In this document: positions 25,210 to 33,384 of the stretch, one piece after another
Numbering within the stretch: position 1 is the stretch's first letter
Layout of the letters: each line of letters starts with the position of its first letter
Assembly (NCBI GenBank): GCA_938017825.1
Contig: CALIJE010000042.1
Coordinates: 56,938 to 120,937 of the forward strand
Reading direction: 5' to 3'
From: an uncultured Flavobacteriaceae bacterium
GTDB taxonomy: Bacteria > Bacteroidota > Bacteroidia > Flavobacteriales > Flavobacteriaceae
DNA: 64,000 nt
Position numbers and translations under genes: made by a program
Notes under the pieces: generated by a model
Databases searched by the model: none
What the model saw: only the letters and a program-made list of their open reading frames with translations
What the model was told of the DNA's origin: nothing

Positions 25210-25797
25210 TTAATTGTTGGATTGCAGGCTATTGAGGTAGTTCAGTAATTTCTGTATCGCTTTTCCGCGGTGTCCGATTTTGTTCTTTTCCGATAAGGGA
25301 AGCTCGGCAAATGTTTGCGTGTATCCGGCCGGCCGAAAGATGGGGTCGTATCCAAAACCGTCTTGTCCAAATTTTTGTAGTGTGATTTCACCATTTATCC
25401 GACCCTCAAAAATTTGATGCTCATGTTTGAGTTGTAGGGCGATAACGGTAACAAATCGCGCCTGTCGATTCGCACAGTTTTTTAAGTTCTTCAACAACTT
25501 GTTCATATTGTGCTCGGCATTCTTGTCTTCCCCCGCATATCGGGCCGAGTAAATCCCCGGTTCGCCGTTTAAGGCATCAACCAATAAACCTGTGTCATCG
25601 GCAAAGCAGGGGAGCGCATAGTTTTTGGTAACAAAGTCCGCTTTTAATAATGCATTCGCTAACAGAGTTTTGCCGGTTTCGGGAATGTCTTCTGTGCAGC
25701 CGATATCGTTTAAGGATAGAAGTTGTATGTGAGATGGCATTAATTTTTGTACCTCTAGAAATTTATTTCGATTGTGGGTAGCGAAGACAAGTTGCAT
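25210..25797 (-). CDS. rdgB: Non-canonical purine NTP pyrophosphatase, RdgB/HAM1 family
   Basis: House-cleaning enzyme that hydrolyses dITP, XTP and ITP to the monophosphate, keeping deaminated purines out of DNA. At 195 residues it matches E. coli RdgB (197). The N-terminal MQLVFATHNRNKFLEVQKLM carries the T/SxNxxK substrate motif; CFADDTGLLVDALNGEPGIYSARYAG contains the metal and base-binding Asp residues; FGYDPIF and LSEKNKIGHRGKAIQKL complete the family pattern. ATG at 25795-25797 is preferred to an upstream in-frame start, which adds 15 unrelated residues and overlaps the divergent gene. Confidence 0.95.
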   Translation of the reverse strand: MQLVFATHNRNKFLEVQKLMPSHIQLLSLNDIGCTEDIPETGKTLLANALLKADFVTKNYALPCFADDTGLLVDALNGEPGIYSARYAGEDKNAEHNMNKLLKNLKNCANRQARFVTVIALQLKHEHQIFEGRINGEITLQKFGQDGFGYDPIFRPAGYTQTFAELPLSEKNKIGHRGKAIQKLLNYLNSLQSNN

Positions 25798-25823
25798 AGA
25801 CTCAAAAGTACTAATTTTACAAT

Positions 25824-26276
25824 ATGAAGCTAAAAGTACCACCTGTTATCGTATTTCTGGTATTTGCCGGGTTGATGTATATGTTAGCGAAATTCCTTCC
25901 TTTTGGGGATTTTGACTTTTTTGGCCGGGGCTATATGATCTATGGCCTATTAGGCATGTCTTTTTTTATTGGGGCTATGGCGATTCTTCAGTTTATCCGA
26001 TCACGGACTACCGTTGATCCTAGGACGCCTGCCAAGGCTGCGAAATTAGTCACCGGTGGACTATATAAATTTACGAGAAACCCTATGTACTTGGGCTTGC
26101 TAATGTTTTTGCTAGCTTGGGGCATTTGGCTTGGCAATGCTTTTAATACGCTCCTTGCCGCAGGTTTTGTAGGATATATGAATCGGTTTCAGATAATTCC
26201 GGAAGAGGAAGCGCTGCTCAAGCTATTCGGTAAGGAGTACCAGCAGTATTGCGCTTTGGTACGTAGATGGTTCTAG
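25824..26276 (+). CDS. Isoprenylcysteine carboxyl methyltransferase-like membrane protein
   Basis: A 150-residue integral membrane protein of the ICMT/PEMT-type methyltransferases, with four hydrophobic segments. The SAM-binding motif GGLYKFTRNPMYLGLLMFL near residues 72-91 and the C-terminal EEEALLKLFGKEYQQYCALVRRW are family hallmarks. Members methylate lipids or small molecules; the substrate of bacterial forms without prenylated proteins is not known. It is divergent from rdgB with 26 bases between the starts, and lies about 110 bases before the SatD-like operon. Confidence 0.87.
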   Translation: MKLKVPPVIVFLVFAGLMYMLAKFLPFGDFDFFGRGYMIYGLLGMSFFIGAMAILQFIRSRTTVDPRTPAKAAKLVTGGLYKFTRNPMYLGLLMFLLAWGIWLGNAFNTLLAAGFVGYMNRFQIIPEEEALLKLFGKEYQQYCALVRRWF

Positions 26277-26311
26277 TATAGTAGAGTCGTAACATATATC
26301 TCATTTTTATA

Positions 26312-26387
26312 AGCAAATTAACTTATATTGTAAATTATTAGCAAATAAGCTTATATTTTTATATATTAGCGCTTTAGCTTATATATT
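26312..26387 (+). repeat. Three 28-bp tandem repeats, probable operator of the SatD-like operon
   Basis: Units begin at 26312, 26340 and 26368, exactly 28 bases apart, each starting AGC and holding a core close to TWARCTTATAT (TTAACTTATAT, TAAGCTTATAT, TTAGCTTATAT). The third unit is cut after 20 bases by the ATG of the SatD-like gene. A weaker core, TAACATATAT, lies at about 26290. The core includes TAAGCTTA, a perfect palindrome, in unit 2. The spacing and the helix-turn-helix in the following protein suggest an autoregulatory binding array. This is inference. Confidence 0.65.
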
Positions 26388-26999
26388 ATGATAGCAATTA
26401 TTACAGGGGACATCATTAATTCAGAGACGCATAAAGCGTCCGAATGGATTGATGTGCTTAAAAATCAATTCTCTAAATGGGGTGAAACCCCAACAGAATG
26501 GGAAATATACAGGGGTGACGAGTTTCAGCTCAAAACAGAACCCCAACAAGCGCTAAGGCTAGCTATACAGCTAAAAGCGCTAATCAAATCAATTAAAGGC
26601 CTAGATGTGCGCATGGCCATAGGTATTGGTACAGAATCATTTAAGGGCGTTAGTATCAGCGAATCGAACGGTACGGCCTACCAACGTTCAGGACGAACTT
26701 TTGAGACCTTACGGAAAGAAAAAGTGAACCTTGCTATCGCAACGGGCAACAAAGAAGAGGATTATAGTCTTAATTTAATGCTTAAACTTGCCTTGGACTT
26801 TATGGATGAATGGACAATGGTATCGGCAGAAATAGTTGCCATTGCCCTAGCTAATCCCGAATTGGCCCAACAGGAAATAGCGGAGCAATTGCATATTCAA
26901 CAATCTGCCGTAAGCCAACGACAAAAAAGAGCGCGCTTGGATTTAGTCTTGCAACTGATGGACTATTACCCGCAAATCGTAAAAAGAATGAAACCATGA
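26388..26999 (+). CDS. SatD-like protein with C-terminal helix-turn-helix
   Basis: A 203-residue protein. The N-terminal 150 residues (IAIITGDIINSE, WEIYRGDEFQL, VRMAIGIGTE, SGRTFETL) match the SatD-like family and resemble a nucleotide-cyclase-type ferredoxin fold in strand order (inference). The C-terminal 50 residues (LAQQEIAEQLHIQQSAVSQRQKRARLDLV) form a helix-turn-helix. The combination suggests a ligand-sensing repressor. The ATG follows directly on the third tandem repeat. The stop overlaps the start of the DUF3307 gene (ATGA). SatD was named from an acid-tolerance operon in Streptococcus, but its biochemistry is unknown. Confidence 0.8.
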   Translation: MIAIITGDIINSETHKASEWIDVLKNQFSKWGETPTEWEIYRGDEFQLKTEPQQALRLAIQLKALIKSIKGLDVRMAIGIGTESFKGVSISESNGTAYQRSGRTFETLRKEKVNLAIATGNKEEDYSLNLMLKLALDFMDEWTMVSAEIVAIALANPELAQQEIAEQLHIQQSAVSQRQKRARLDLVLQLMDYYPQIVKRMKP

Positions 27000-27694
27000 C
27001 CATATTCATAAAACTTTTATTGGCACATTTGATTGGCGATTTTCTTTTGCAGCCCAACAAATGGGTGTTGCATAAAGAAGCTAAGAAAGCTGGGTCAAAA
27101 TACCTATATATTCACGTGATACTTCATTTTGTAGTCACCATGATTTTGCTATGGGACTTGAAGTATTGGAAGCTGGCTTTACTCATCATGGCTTCCCATT
27201 ATATCATTGATTTGATCAAATTGTATAGCGCTCCACTTTTCAAACATCAGAATATTCCATTTTTTATAGATCAAGCACTGCATCTCATTGTTTTGTACTG
27301 CTGTGCTTTTTACACTGATTTGTTCGCACACACCACGGCCCTAATCGAATTGATCGACTGGCCATTGGTTACAGCAGCTTTTTTCCTCACTTTCCCCGCG
27401 GCAATTATTATGGGCAAATTGCTTGAACGAATGTCGGTTCAGATCGACATTGATCACGAATCGCTCCCGAATGCGGGCAAATATATCGGCATTATTGAGC
27501 GGCTATTCGTTTTGGTGTTCATCGTTTTGGGAAATTGGGCGAGTATTGGACTTTTGATTACCGCAAAATCGGTCTTTAGGTTTAATGACCTTAAGGACAG
27601 CAACAACAGAAAATTGACCGAATATATTTTAATCGGCACCTTATTGAGCTTTGGTCTTGCCATGGTAACGGGCCTAATTTACTTGAACATGTAA
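26996..27694 (+). CDS. DUF3307 family integral membrane protein
   Basis: A 232-residue membrane protein with about six hydrophobic segments. Its N-terminus, IKLLLAHLIGDFLLQPNKWV, is the DUF3307 signature, with the intramembrane Gly-Asp and a following HKEAKKAGSKYLYIHVILHF. A conserved SHYIIDLIKLY lies further on. Polar His and Asp residues inside the membrane could bind a metal or ligand, but no function is known. It overlaps the SatD-like gene by four bases, an arrangement that implies a functional pair. Confidence 0.85.
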   Translation: MTIFIKLLLAHLIGDFLLQPNKWVLHKEAKKAGSKYLYIHVILHFVVTMILLWDLKYWKLALLIMASHYIIDLIKLYSAPLFKHQNIPFFIDQALHLIVLYCCAFYTDLFAHTTALIELIDWPLVTAAFFLTFPAAIIMGKLLERMSVQIDIDHESLPNAGKYIGIIERLFVLVFIVLGNWASIGLLITAKSVFRFNDLKDSNNRKLTEYILIGTLLSFGLAMVTGLIYLNM

Positions 27695-27698
27695 TGCT

Positions 27699-28475
27699 AT
27701 GCGAATACTCCTGGCTTTAGTTCTATTGGCCCAATCCTTTCAAATCTATTCTCAAACAGAACAATTTGAATCTTTTGATGGTACCACAATTGTGTATACC
27801 GATGAAGGCCAAGGCAAACCAATTTTACTCATACACGGTTTTATTAATACAAGAAAAAGCTGGGATAGAAGCGTTTTAAAAGAGATGCTTATAGCTAAAG
27901 GCTATAGGGTCATAATTCCCGACCAAAGGGGAAATGGGGATTCTGACAAACCGCAAGACGATGCATCCTATCAAAATAATGCTGAGGTAAAAGATCTTGT
28001 TGCATTGATGAATCACCTTGGTATAAAGAAGTACAAGGCGATTGGCTATTCGCGTGGCAGCATTATACTTGCAAAATTGCTCACCAAAGACAAGCGAATT
28101 AAAAAGGCAGTATTGGGTGGTATGGGCATCGATTTTACGAATTCGGAATGGGAGATTCGAAAGATGTTCGCCGAAGCCTTTGCCGGGAACACAAATGAAA
28201 CCACTGAAGGCGCGGTCGCATACGCAAAATCCATAAAAGCGGATTTGCGTTCCTTGCACTTACAGCAAAAATATCAACCCGTAACCACTAAAAAAGAACT
28301 GGCCAAAATAAAGCGAAAAATACTGATTTTGGCTGGTGATGTTGATACTTCAAATGGAAATAAAGAAGCACTTAGCAAGGCCTTTCCCAAAGGAACATTA
28401 CAAATCGTAAAAGGGGATAATAATACGACCTATCGAACGAAGGGATTTTCAGAGGCAGTCTTATCATTTCTTTGA
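27699..28475 (+). CDS. Secreted alpha/beta hydrolase-fold protein, catalytic His possibly lost
   Basis: A 258-residue protein with a Sec signal (MRILLALVLLAQSFQIYSQ). The fold is clear: PILLIHGFINTRKSWD (oxyanion region), GYSRGS with nucleophile Ser118, and LILAGDVDTSNG with a probable acid Asp near 210. The segment where the catalytic His is expected reads KGDNNTTYRT near residues 236-245, with Asn in place of His. It may be inactive, or use another residue. It starts five bases after the DUF3307 stop, making it the third gene of the SatD-like operon. Confidence 0.85.
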   Translation: MRILLALVLLAQSFQIYSQTEQFESFDGTTIVYTDEGQGKPILLIHGFINTRKSWDRSVLKEMLIAKGYRVIIPDQRGNGDSDKPQDDASYQNNAEVKDLVALMNHLGIKKYKAIGYSRGSIILAKLLTKDKRIKKAVLGGMGIDFTNSEWEIRKMFAEAFAGNTNETTEGAVAYAKSIKADLRSLHLQQKYQPVTTKKELAKIKRKILILAGDVDTSNGNKEALSKAFPKGTLQIVKGDNNTTYRTKGFSEAVLSFL

Positions 28476-28636
28476 ATTGTGATTAAAGCATTTTTGTGAA
28501 ATTCACAATTATACACCCCTTAAAAAATCATATTCGCAGCAAACTTCATCAATTTGGGACTGGGAATAACTTTTGATAACATTCTCCATTCCCACAGGCA
28601 TTTAATTTATATTTTTAAGCCTTAATCGTGATAATT

Positions 28637-30529
28637 ATGATTGCCGTGGCACGTAAATATATTTTTGATTTCGATAGTACGTTAACCCGGGTTGAAGCGC
28701 TTGATGTGCTTGCAGAGATGACCTTGCAGGGAAAATCGAATAAGAACGAAATAATCGATGAAATACAGAAGATCACCAATTTAGGAATTGATGGCGATAT
28801 TTCATTTACAGAATCTTTAGAACGACGCATAAAATTGCTCAAGGCGAATAAATCGGATCTAGAGGGCCTGGTTGCCGAACTACGTCAAAAGATTTCTAAA
28901 TCGATTGAATCGAACAAAGAGTTTTTTGAAAAATTTGCGGATGATATCTATGTGATCTCTTGCGGATTCAAAGAGTTTATAGATCCAATAGTAGCCGAAT
29001 ATAACATACCCTCCCATAGGGTGTATGCGAATACCTTTGAGTTTAACGAAGAAGGGGACATTATCGGTTTTGATGAAAATAACCCCCTGTCCCAACATAA
29101 TGGGAAGATAGAGTGCTTGAAACAAATGAACTTGGAAGGTGAGGTTCAGGTCATTGGCGATGGGTATAGCGATTATGTTATGCGCGAAGCAGGTATCGCG
29201 GACAAGTTTTTTGCCTATACAGAAAATGTGCATAGGGATAAGGCCGCAAACAATGCTGATCACGTAACGCCGAACCTAGACGAGTTTTTGTTCGTAAATG
29301 ACCTCCCCAGAAATATCTCATATCCTAAAAACAGAATAAAGATCTTGTTGCTGGAAAATGTGCATCCAGATGCTTTTGAGAATCTGTCTGAGGATGGGTT
29401 TTCCGTTGAACTGGTGAAACACAGTCTTCCAGAGGATGAACTGATCGAAAAGATAAAAGGGGTTCATGTTTTGGGTATTCGTTCCAAAACTCAGGTAACT
29501 GCCAAGGTGCTCGAGGCTGCCAATAAGCTATTGGTGGTCGGTGCATTTTGTATTGGGACGACTCAAATAGACTTAGATCAGTGCAAGAAAAATGGAGTAG
29601 TGGTCTTCAATGCGCCCTACAGCAATACTCGTTCTGTGGTCGAATTGGCGATTGGTGAAATCATTATGCTCATGCGCAGTATATTTCCGAGAAGTACTGA
29701 AATTCATAACGGGCAATGGCAAAAAACCGCTGTTGGGTCTAAGGAAGTAAGAGGCAAGAATCTGGGAATAGTGGGTTATGGCAACATTGGCAAGCAACTT
29801 TCAGTTTTGGCGGAAGCCATTGGTATGCGCGTGTATTACTACGACGTCAATGATAAGTTGTCGCTCGGTAACGCTGTGAAATGCAATAGTTTGGAAGATT
29901 TGTTGAGCGTGTCGGACGTAGTTACCTTACATATCGATGATAACAAAGCGAATAAGAATTTTATAGGTCGAAGGGAAATCAATCAAATGAAGACGGGAGC
30001 GCTGTTGGTAAATCTTTCGCGCGGGTTCGTGATTGATATAGAAGCCTTGGCAGACGCTTTAAAGAATGGCAAATTAGCCGGAGCGGCAATCGATGTATAT
30101 CCCGAAGAGCCAAGGGCCAATGGTCCGTTTTATACAGAATTGCAAGGGCTGCCCAATGTTATCCTAACTCCACATGTTGGGGGAAGTACAGAGGAAGCCC
30201 AGCGCGATATCGCCGGTTTTGTTCCAAATAAGATCATGGAATATATCAACTCGGGTAATACGGTCGATGCGGTAAACTTCCCGAATATTCGCCTTCCTAA
30301 ACAAAGCAATTCGCATCGTTTCTTGCATATTCACAAAAATGTTCCAGGAGTAATGGCAAAAATCAATAAGGTCTTGGCCAAGTATGAAATGAACATTAGC
30401 GGACAATACCTTTCGACCGATAGCGATGTGGGCTACGTAATTTCAGATTTGGATAAGGAGTACAATAAGGAAGTAATCAAGGCACTTAAAAAAGTTGACA
30501 ACACCATAAAATTCAGAGTCCTTTATTAA
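28637..30529 (+). CDS. Fused phosphoserine phosphatase / D-3-phosphoglycerate dehydrogenase
   Basis: A 630-residue two-domain protein. Residues 1 to about 215 are a HAD-family phosphoserine phosphatase (SerB type): DFDST with Asp11 and Asp13, and GDGYSD near 174. Residues from about 230 are D-3-phosphoglycerate dehydrogenase (SerA type): Rossmann motif VGYGNIGKQ near 379, LVNLSRGFVID, and the HVGGSTEEA catalytic His region near 512, ending in an ACT-like domain (FLHIHKNVPGVMAKINKVL). It would catalyse the first and third steps of serine synthesis; SerC is not in the window. I chose ATG at 28637; a GTG three codons earlier is possible. Such fusions occur in Bacteroidota. Confidence 0.92.
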   Translation: MIAVARKYIFDFDSTLTRVEALDVLAEMTLQGKSNKNEIIDEIQKITNLGIDGDISFTESLERRIKLLKANKSDLEGLVAELRQKISKSIESNKEFFEKFADDIYVISCGFKEFIDPIVAEYNIPSHRVYANTFEFNEEGDIIGFDENNPLSQHNGKIECLKQMNLEGEVQVIGDGYSDYVMREAGIADKFFAYTENVHRDKAANNADHVTPNLDEFLFVNDLPRNISYPKNRIKILLLENVHPDAFENLSEDGFSVELVKHSLPEDELIEKIKGVHVLGIRSKTQVTAKVLEAANKLLVVGAFCIGTTQIDLDQCKKNGVVVFNAPYSNTRSVVELAIGEIIMLMRSIFPRSTEIHNGQWQKTAVGSKEVRGKNLGIVGYGNIGKQLSVLAEAIGMRVYYYDVNDKLSLGNAVKCNSLEDLLSVSDVVTLHIDDNKANKNFIGRREINQMKTGALLVNLSRGFVIDIEALADALKNGKLAGAAIDVYPEEPRANGPFYTELQGLPNVILTPHVGGSTEEAQRDIAGFVPNKIMEYINSGNTVDAVNFPNIRLPKQSNSHRFLHIHKNVPGVMAKINKVLAKYEMNISGQYLSTDSDVGYVISDLDKEYNKEVIKALKKVDNTIKFRVLY

Positions 30530-30568
30530 AAGGCAACCAAAGTCGAAGCTAGGCGAAACACCATAGAA

Positions 30569-31042
30569 TTACCGATGGTGATAAGGTTCGTTCCGAAATA
30601 TCGTGAAAGCCCGGTACAGTTGTTCCACCATAAATAGGCGAACCATTTGATGGGAAAAGGTCATTTTTGATAAACTTACCTGTCCTGTTGCTTTTTGGTA
30701 CACAGCCTCACTAAAACCATAAGGGCCGCCTATAACGAAGACCAATTGTTTCAATCCCGAATTCATTTTCTTTTGTAAGTATGCTGAGAAGGATATGGAA
30801 TCGTATTGCTTGCCATTTTCATCCAGCAATACCAAAATATCGCCTGTACTCAACTTATTTAGAATCAACTCCCCTTCTTTTTCTTTTTGCTGTGATTCGG
30901 ATAAGTTCTTGGTGTTTTTGATATCGGGAAGAATCTCCAGATCAAATTTTATGTAATGCTGAAGCCTCTTTTCATATACTGAAATAAGCTCTTGCAATGC
31001 CTTATTGTCAGTCTTGCCAATAGCCAGAAGTTTAATGTTCAT
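30569..31042 (-). CDS. rlmH: 23S rRNA pseudouridine-1915 N3-methyltransferase
   Basis: SPOUT-class methyltransferase that modifies pseudouridine 1915 in helix 69 of 23S rRNA. At 157 residues it has family length (E. coli 155). It starts MNIKLLAIGKTD, carries FVIGGPYGFSEAV (SAM-binding knot) and ends with the conserved MTFSHQMVRLFMVEQLYRAF and terminal EPYHHR. Divergent from nadC, with the start codons 71 bases apart; convergent with the serine fusion gene. Confidence 0.97.
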   Translation of the reverse strand: MNIKLLAIGKTDNKALQELISVYEKRLQHYIKFDLEILPDIKNTKNLSESQQKEKEGELILNKLSTGDILVLLDENGKQYDSISFSAYLQKKMNSGLKQLVFVIGGPYGFSEAVYQKATGQVSLSKMTFSHQMVRLFMVEQLYRAFTIFRNEPYHHR

Positions 31043-31113
31043 GGGTCAAAGTTAAATGATTTTCTGTATTGGGATTTGTTTTTCTTAAATTAGCCACCAA
31101 CAAAAATGCAGCA

Positions 31114-31971
31114 ATGATTTCCCAAGAACAATTCGATTTTGAAGTAGAAAATATCATTAAAAATGCCATACGTGAAGATGTCGGTGATGGTGACCATAGC
31201 TCCTTGGCATGTATTCCGGCCACCGCCAACGGCAAGGCAAAATTACTGGTAAAAGATGAGGGTATTGTTGCCGGAGTTGAATTCGCCAAGAAGGTCTTCG
31301 AATATGTTGATCCTGCAATGAATGTTGAGACTTTAATGAATGATGGCGCCGAGGTGAAGTATGGCGATATTGTATTTTATGTGGAAGGGAGTTCCCAAAG
31401 TATTTTAAAAGCGGAACGCTTGGTTTTGAATGCAATGCAGAGAATGAGTGCGATTGCAACCAAAACAAGGTCATTCGTAAAACTATTGGAAGGTACGTCC
31501 ACTAAGATACTGGATACAAGAAAAACCACACCCGGCCTCCGTGCCTTAGAGAAATGGGCCGTTAAAATTGGAGGTGGTGAGAATCACCGCTTTGCCCTAT
31601 ACGATATGATAATGCTCAAAGACAATCATATCGATTTCGCAGGTGGGGTTACCAAGGCCATTGATAAAACCCTTGAATACTTGAAGAACACCGGGAGAGA
31701 TTTGAAGATAATCGTTGAGGCCCGCAGTTTAGAGGAAATTCAAGAGATACTTTTGTCTGATGGTGTGTACCGCATACTCATTGACAACTTCAACTATGAA
31801 GATACGCGAAGGGCCGTTGCACTGATTGGGAACAAATGTTTGACAGAATCCTCTGGAGGGATAAACGAGAAAACCATTCGTAATTATGCCGACTGTGGGG
31901 TAGATTACATTTCCTCTGGTGCATTAACACATTCGGTATATAATATGGATCTGAGTCTAAAAGCTGTTTAG
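31114..31971 (+). CDS. nadC: Nicotinate-nucleotide pyrophosphorylase (carboxylating)
   Basis: NAD synthesis enzyme that joins quinolinate and PRPP to give nicotinate mononucleotide with loss of CO2. It has 285 residues from ATG at 31114; an upstream in-frame start at 31069 adds unrelated residues and sits close to the divergent rlmH. Visible motifs: AIREDVGDGDHSS near the N-terminus, LNAMQRMSAIATKTR, ILDTRKTTPGLRALEKWAVKIGGG with the substrate-binding Arg and Lys residues, MLKDNHI, and ESSGGINEKT near the end. It abuts the next gene (stop at 31971, start at 31972). nadA and nadB are not in the window. Confidence 0.96.
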   Translation: MISQEQFDFEVENIIKNAIREDVGDGDHSSLACIPATANGKAKLLVKDEGIVAGVEFAKKVFEYVDPAMNVETLMNDGAEVKYGDIVFYVEGSSQSILKAERLVLNAMQRMSAIATKTRSFVKLLEGTSTKILDTRKTTPGLRALEKWAVKIGGGENHRFALYDMIMLKDNHIDFAGGVTKAIDKTLEYLKNTGRDLKIIVEARSLEEIQEILLSDGVYRILIDNFNYEDTRRAVALIGNKCLTESSGGINEKTIRNYADCGVDYISSGALTHSVYNMDLSLKAV

Positions 31972-32952
31972 ATGTCGGCTGAAATCGAAGAAAAACTCGC
32001 AAAAATACCAGTGATAAACTGGCTGGTGGTTGTCTTGAAAAAGATAAAACTTCCGGGTTTCGAAGGCCTGTCGATTTATGATCTAAGCGAGATGTACATT
32101 CGCGGAATTCTTAGGGGAGCCCTCTCTACAAGGGCGAGCTCAATCGCTTTCAGCCTGTTTATGGCCTTGTTTCCACTGTTGATTTTTATGGTAACCCTCG
32201 TACCTTTTCTAGTATCGTACATCAGTATTGAGAATGCCAATTTCGATGCGGAATTTTTGTCGTTCTTAGAATCTTTCCTACCCTCGGCGACGGGAGATTA
32301 TTTTGGGGATATTTTTCAACAGATAAAAGATCAAAAGCGTGGTGGTTTACTATCATCTTCTTTTATTATATCAATATTCTTGATGGCCAATGGGGTGAAT
32401 TCCATATTCGGTGGTTTTGAAAATTCCTATCATGTAGACCTCACTCGAAATTTCTTTAGACAATACCTTTTTGCCTTGATGGTTGGGCTCATTCTTTCTA
32501 TATTGATCATTGTTGGTTTTGTTGCCTTTGTTTATTTTGAAGTATATATCCTTGGTTATTTGAAAGAATTTGCAGAGCGTACAAGCGGCAGTATTTTAGA
32601 TAATGATGAATTGATCGGTATTCAAATCGGTAAGTTTCTGTTCTTTATAGTACTGTCTTATCTTACCACGGCAACCCTGTATTACTTTGGCACGAGAGAG
32701 GGAAAGCAAGCAAAGTTCTTCTCAGCAGGAGCCTTGATGACGACCATACTTTTTATACTTACATCTTATCTTTTTGGTGTATATGTTGACAAAATAGCCA
32801 GATACAACGAATTATATGGTGCGTTGGGCGGTTTGTTGATATTGATGGTCTACATCTGGTTAAATTCCAATATCTTGTTACTCGGCTTTGAGCTGAATGC
32901 CTCTTTAAATTGGCTAAGAAAAAACTACAATACCAATGAGATTACAAAATAG
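31972..32952 (+). CDS. YihY/BrkB family inner-membrane protein
   Basis: A 326-residue membrane protein with about six hydrophobic helices. Family landmarks are RASSIAFSLFMALFPLLIF in the first helix and YGALGGLLILMVYIWLNSNILLLGFELNA in the last two. The YihY/BrkB family was once called RNase BN by mistake; no transport substrate is established. It follows nadC with no gap and overlaps the DUF2147 gene by 17 bases, so the three are one transcript. Confidence 0.92.
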   Translation: MSAEIEEKLAKIPVINWLVVVLKKIKLPGFEGLSIYDLSEMYIRGILRGALSTRASSIAFSLFMALFPLLIFMVTLVPFLVSYISIENANFDAEFLSFLESFLPSATGDYFGDIFQQIKDQKRGGLLSSSFIISIFLMANGVNSIFGGFENSYHVDLTRNFFRQYLFALMVGLILSILIIVGFVAFVYFEVYILGYLKEFAERTSGSILDNDELIGIQIGKFLFFIVLSYLTTATLYYFGTREGKQAKFFSAGALMTTILFILTSYLFGVYVDKIARYNELYGALGGLLILMVYIWLNSNILLLGFELNASLNWLRKNYNTNEITK

Positions 32953-33373
32953 GATTTTGCTTTTAATCCTGCTTAGCTTTGCAACAGTAGGATATGGACA
33001 GACGGTGTTCGGAAAATGGAAAACAATCGATGACCGAACAGGCAATCCGAAAGCCATTATAGATATCTACGAAAAAGATGGAAAGATGTATGGCAAGGTT
33101 ATCAAAATCGTTGAAAAGGGGAAGGAAAATTCGCTTTGCACCAAGTGTGATGGCGATTTAAAAGACAAACCAGTAGTCGGAATGCGCATCATAGATGCTG
33201 CCGAGCACAAAGGTGACGGTGTATATAAGGGTGATACCCTTTTTGACCCAGAACAGGCAATGACGTTCCGTTGTAAAATCTGGTTAGATCCCGAAAATTC
33301 AGATCAGCTTAAAGTACGTGGCTATCTTGCCTTTATTTACCGCACCCAGACCTGGGTACGTGTTGATGGGTAG
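32936..33373 (+). CDS. DUF2147 family secreted protein
   Basis: A 145-residue protein with a Sec signal (LLLILLSFATVGYGQ). The mature part GKWKTIDDRTGNPKAIIDIYEKDGKMYGKV is the start of DUF2147, a small lipocalin-like beta domain. CTKCDGDLKDKPVVGM has a conserved Cys-x-x-Cys, and the end YLAFIYRTQTWVRV is typical. The ligand is unknown; it is probably periplasmic. It overlaps the BrkB-like gene by 17 bases and precedes priA by 11 bases. Confidence 0.92.
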   Translation: MRLQNRILLLILLSFATVGYGQTVFGKWKTIDDRTGNPKAIIDIYEKDGKMYGKVIKIVEKGKENSLCTKCDGDLKDKPVVGMRIIDAAEHKGDGVYKGDTLFDPEQAMTFRCKIWLDPENSDQLKVRGYLAFIYRTQTWVRVDG

Positions 33374-33384
33374 TATGTAATATT

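Noticed and set aside
26312-26387. Possible short CRISPR array
   Set aside because: The three units are contiguous with no spacers, differ from each other, end at a start codon, and no cas gene is near.
31972-32952. Ribonuclease BN
   Set aside because: The YihY/BrkB family carries this name from an old misassignment; the protein is a multi-pass membrane protein with no nuclease motif.
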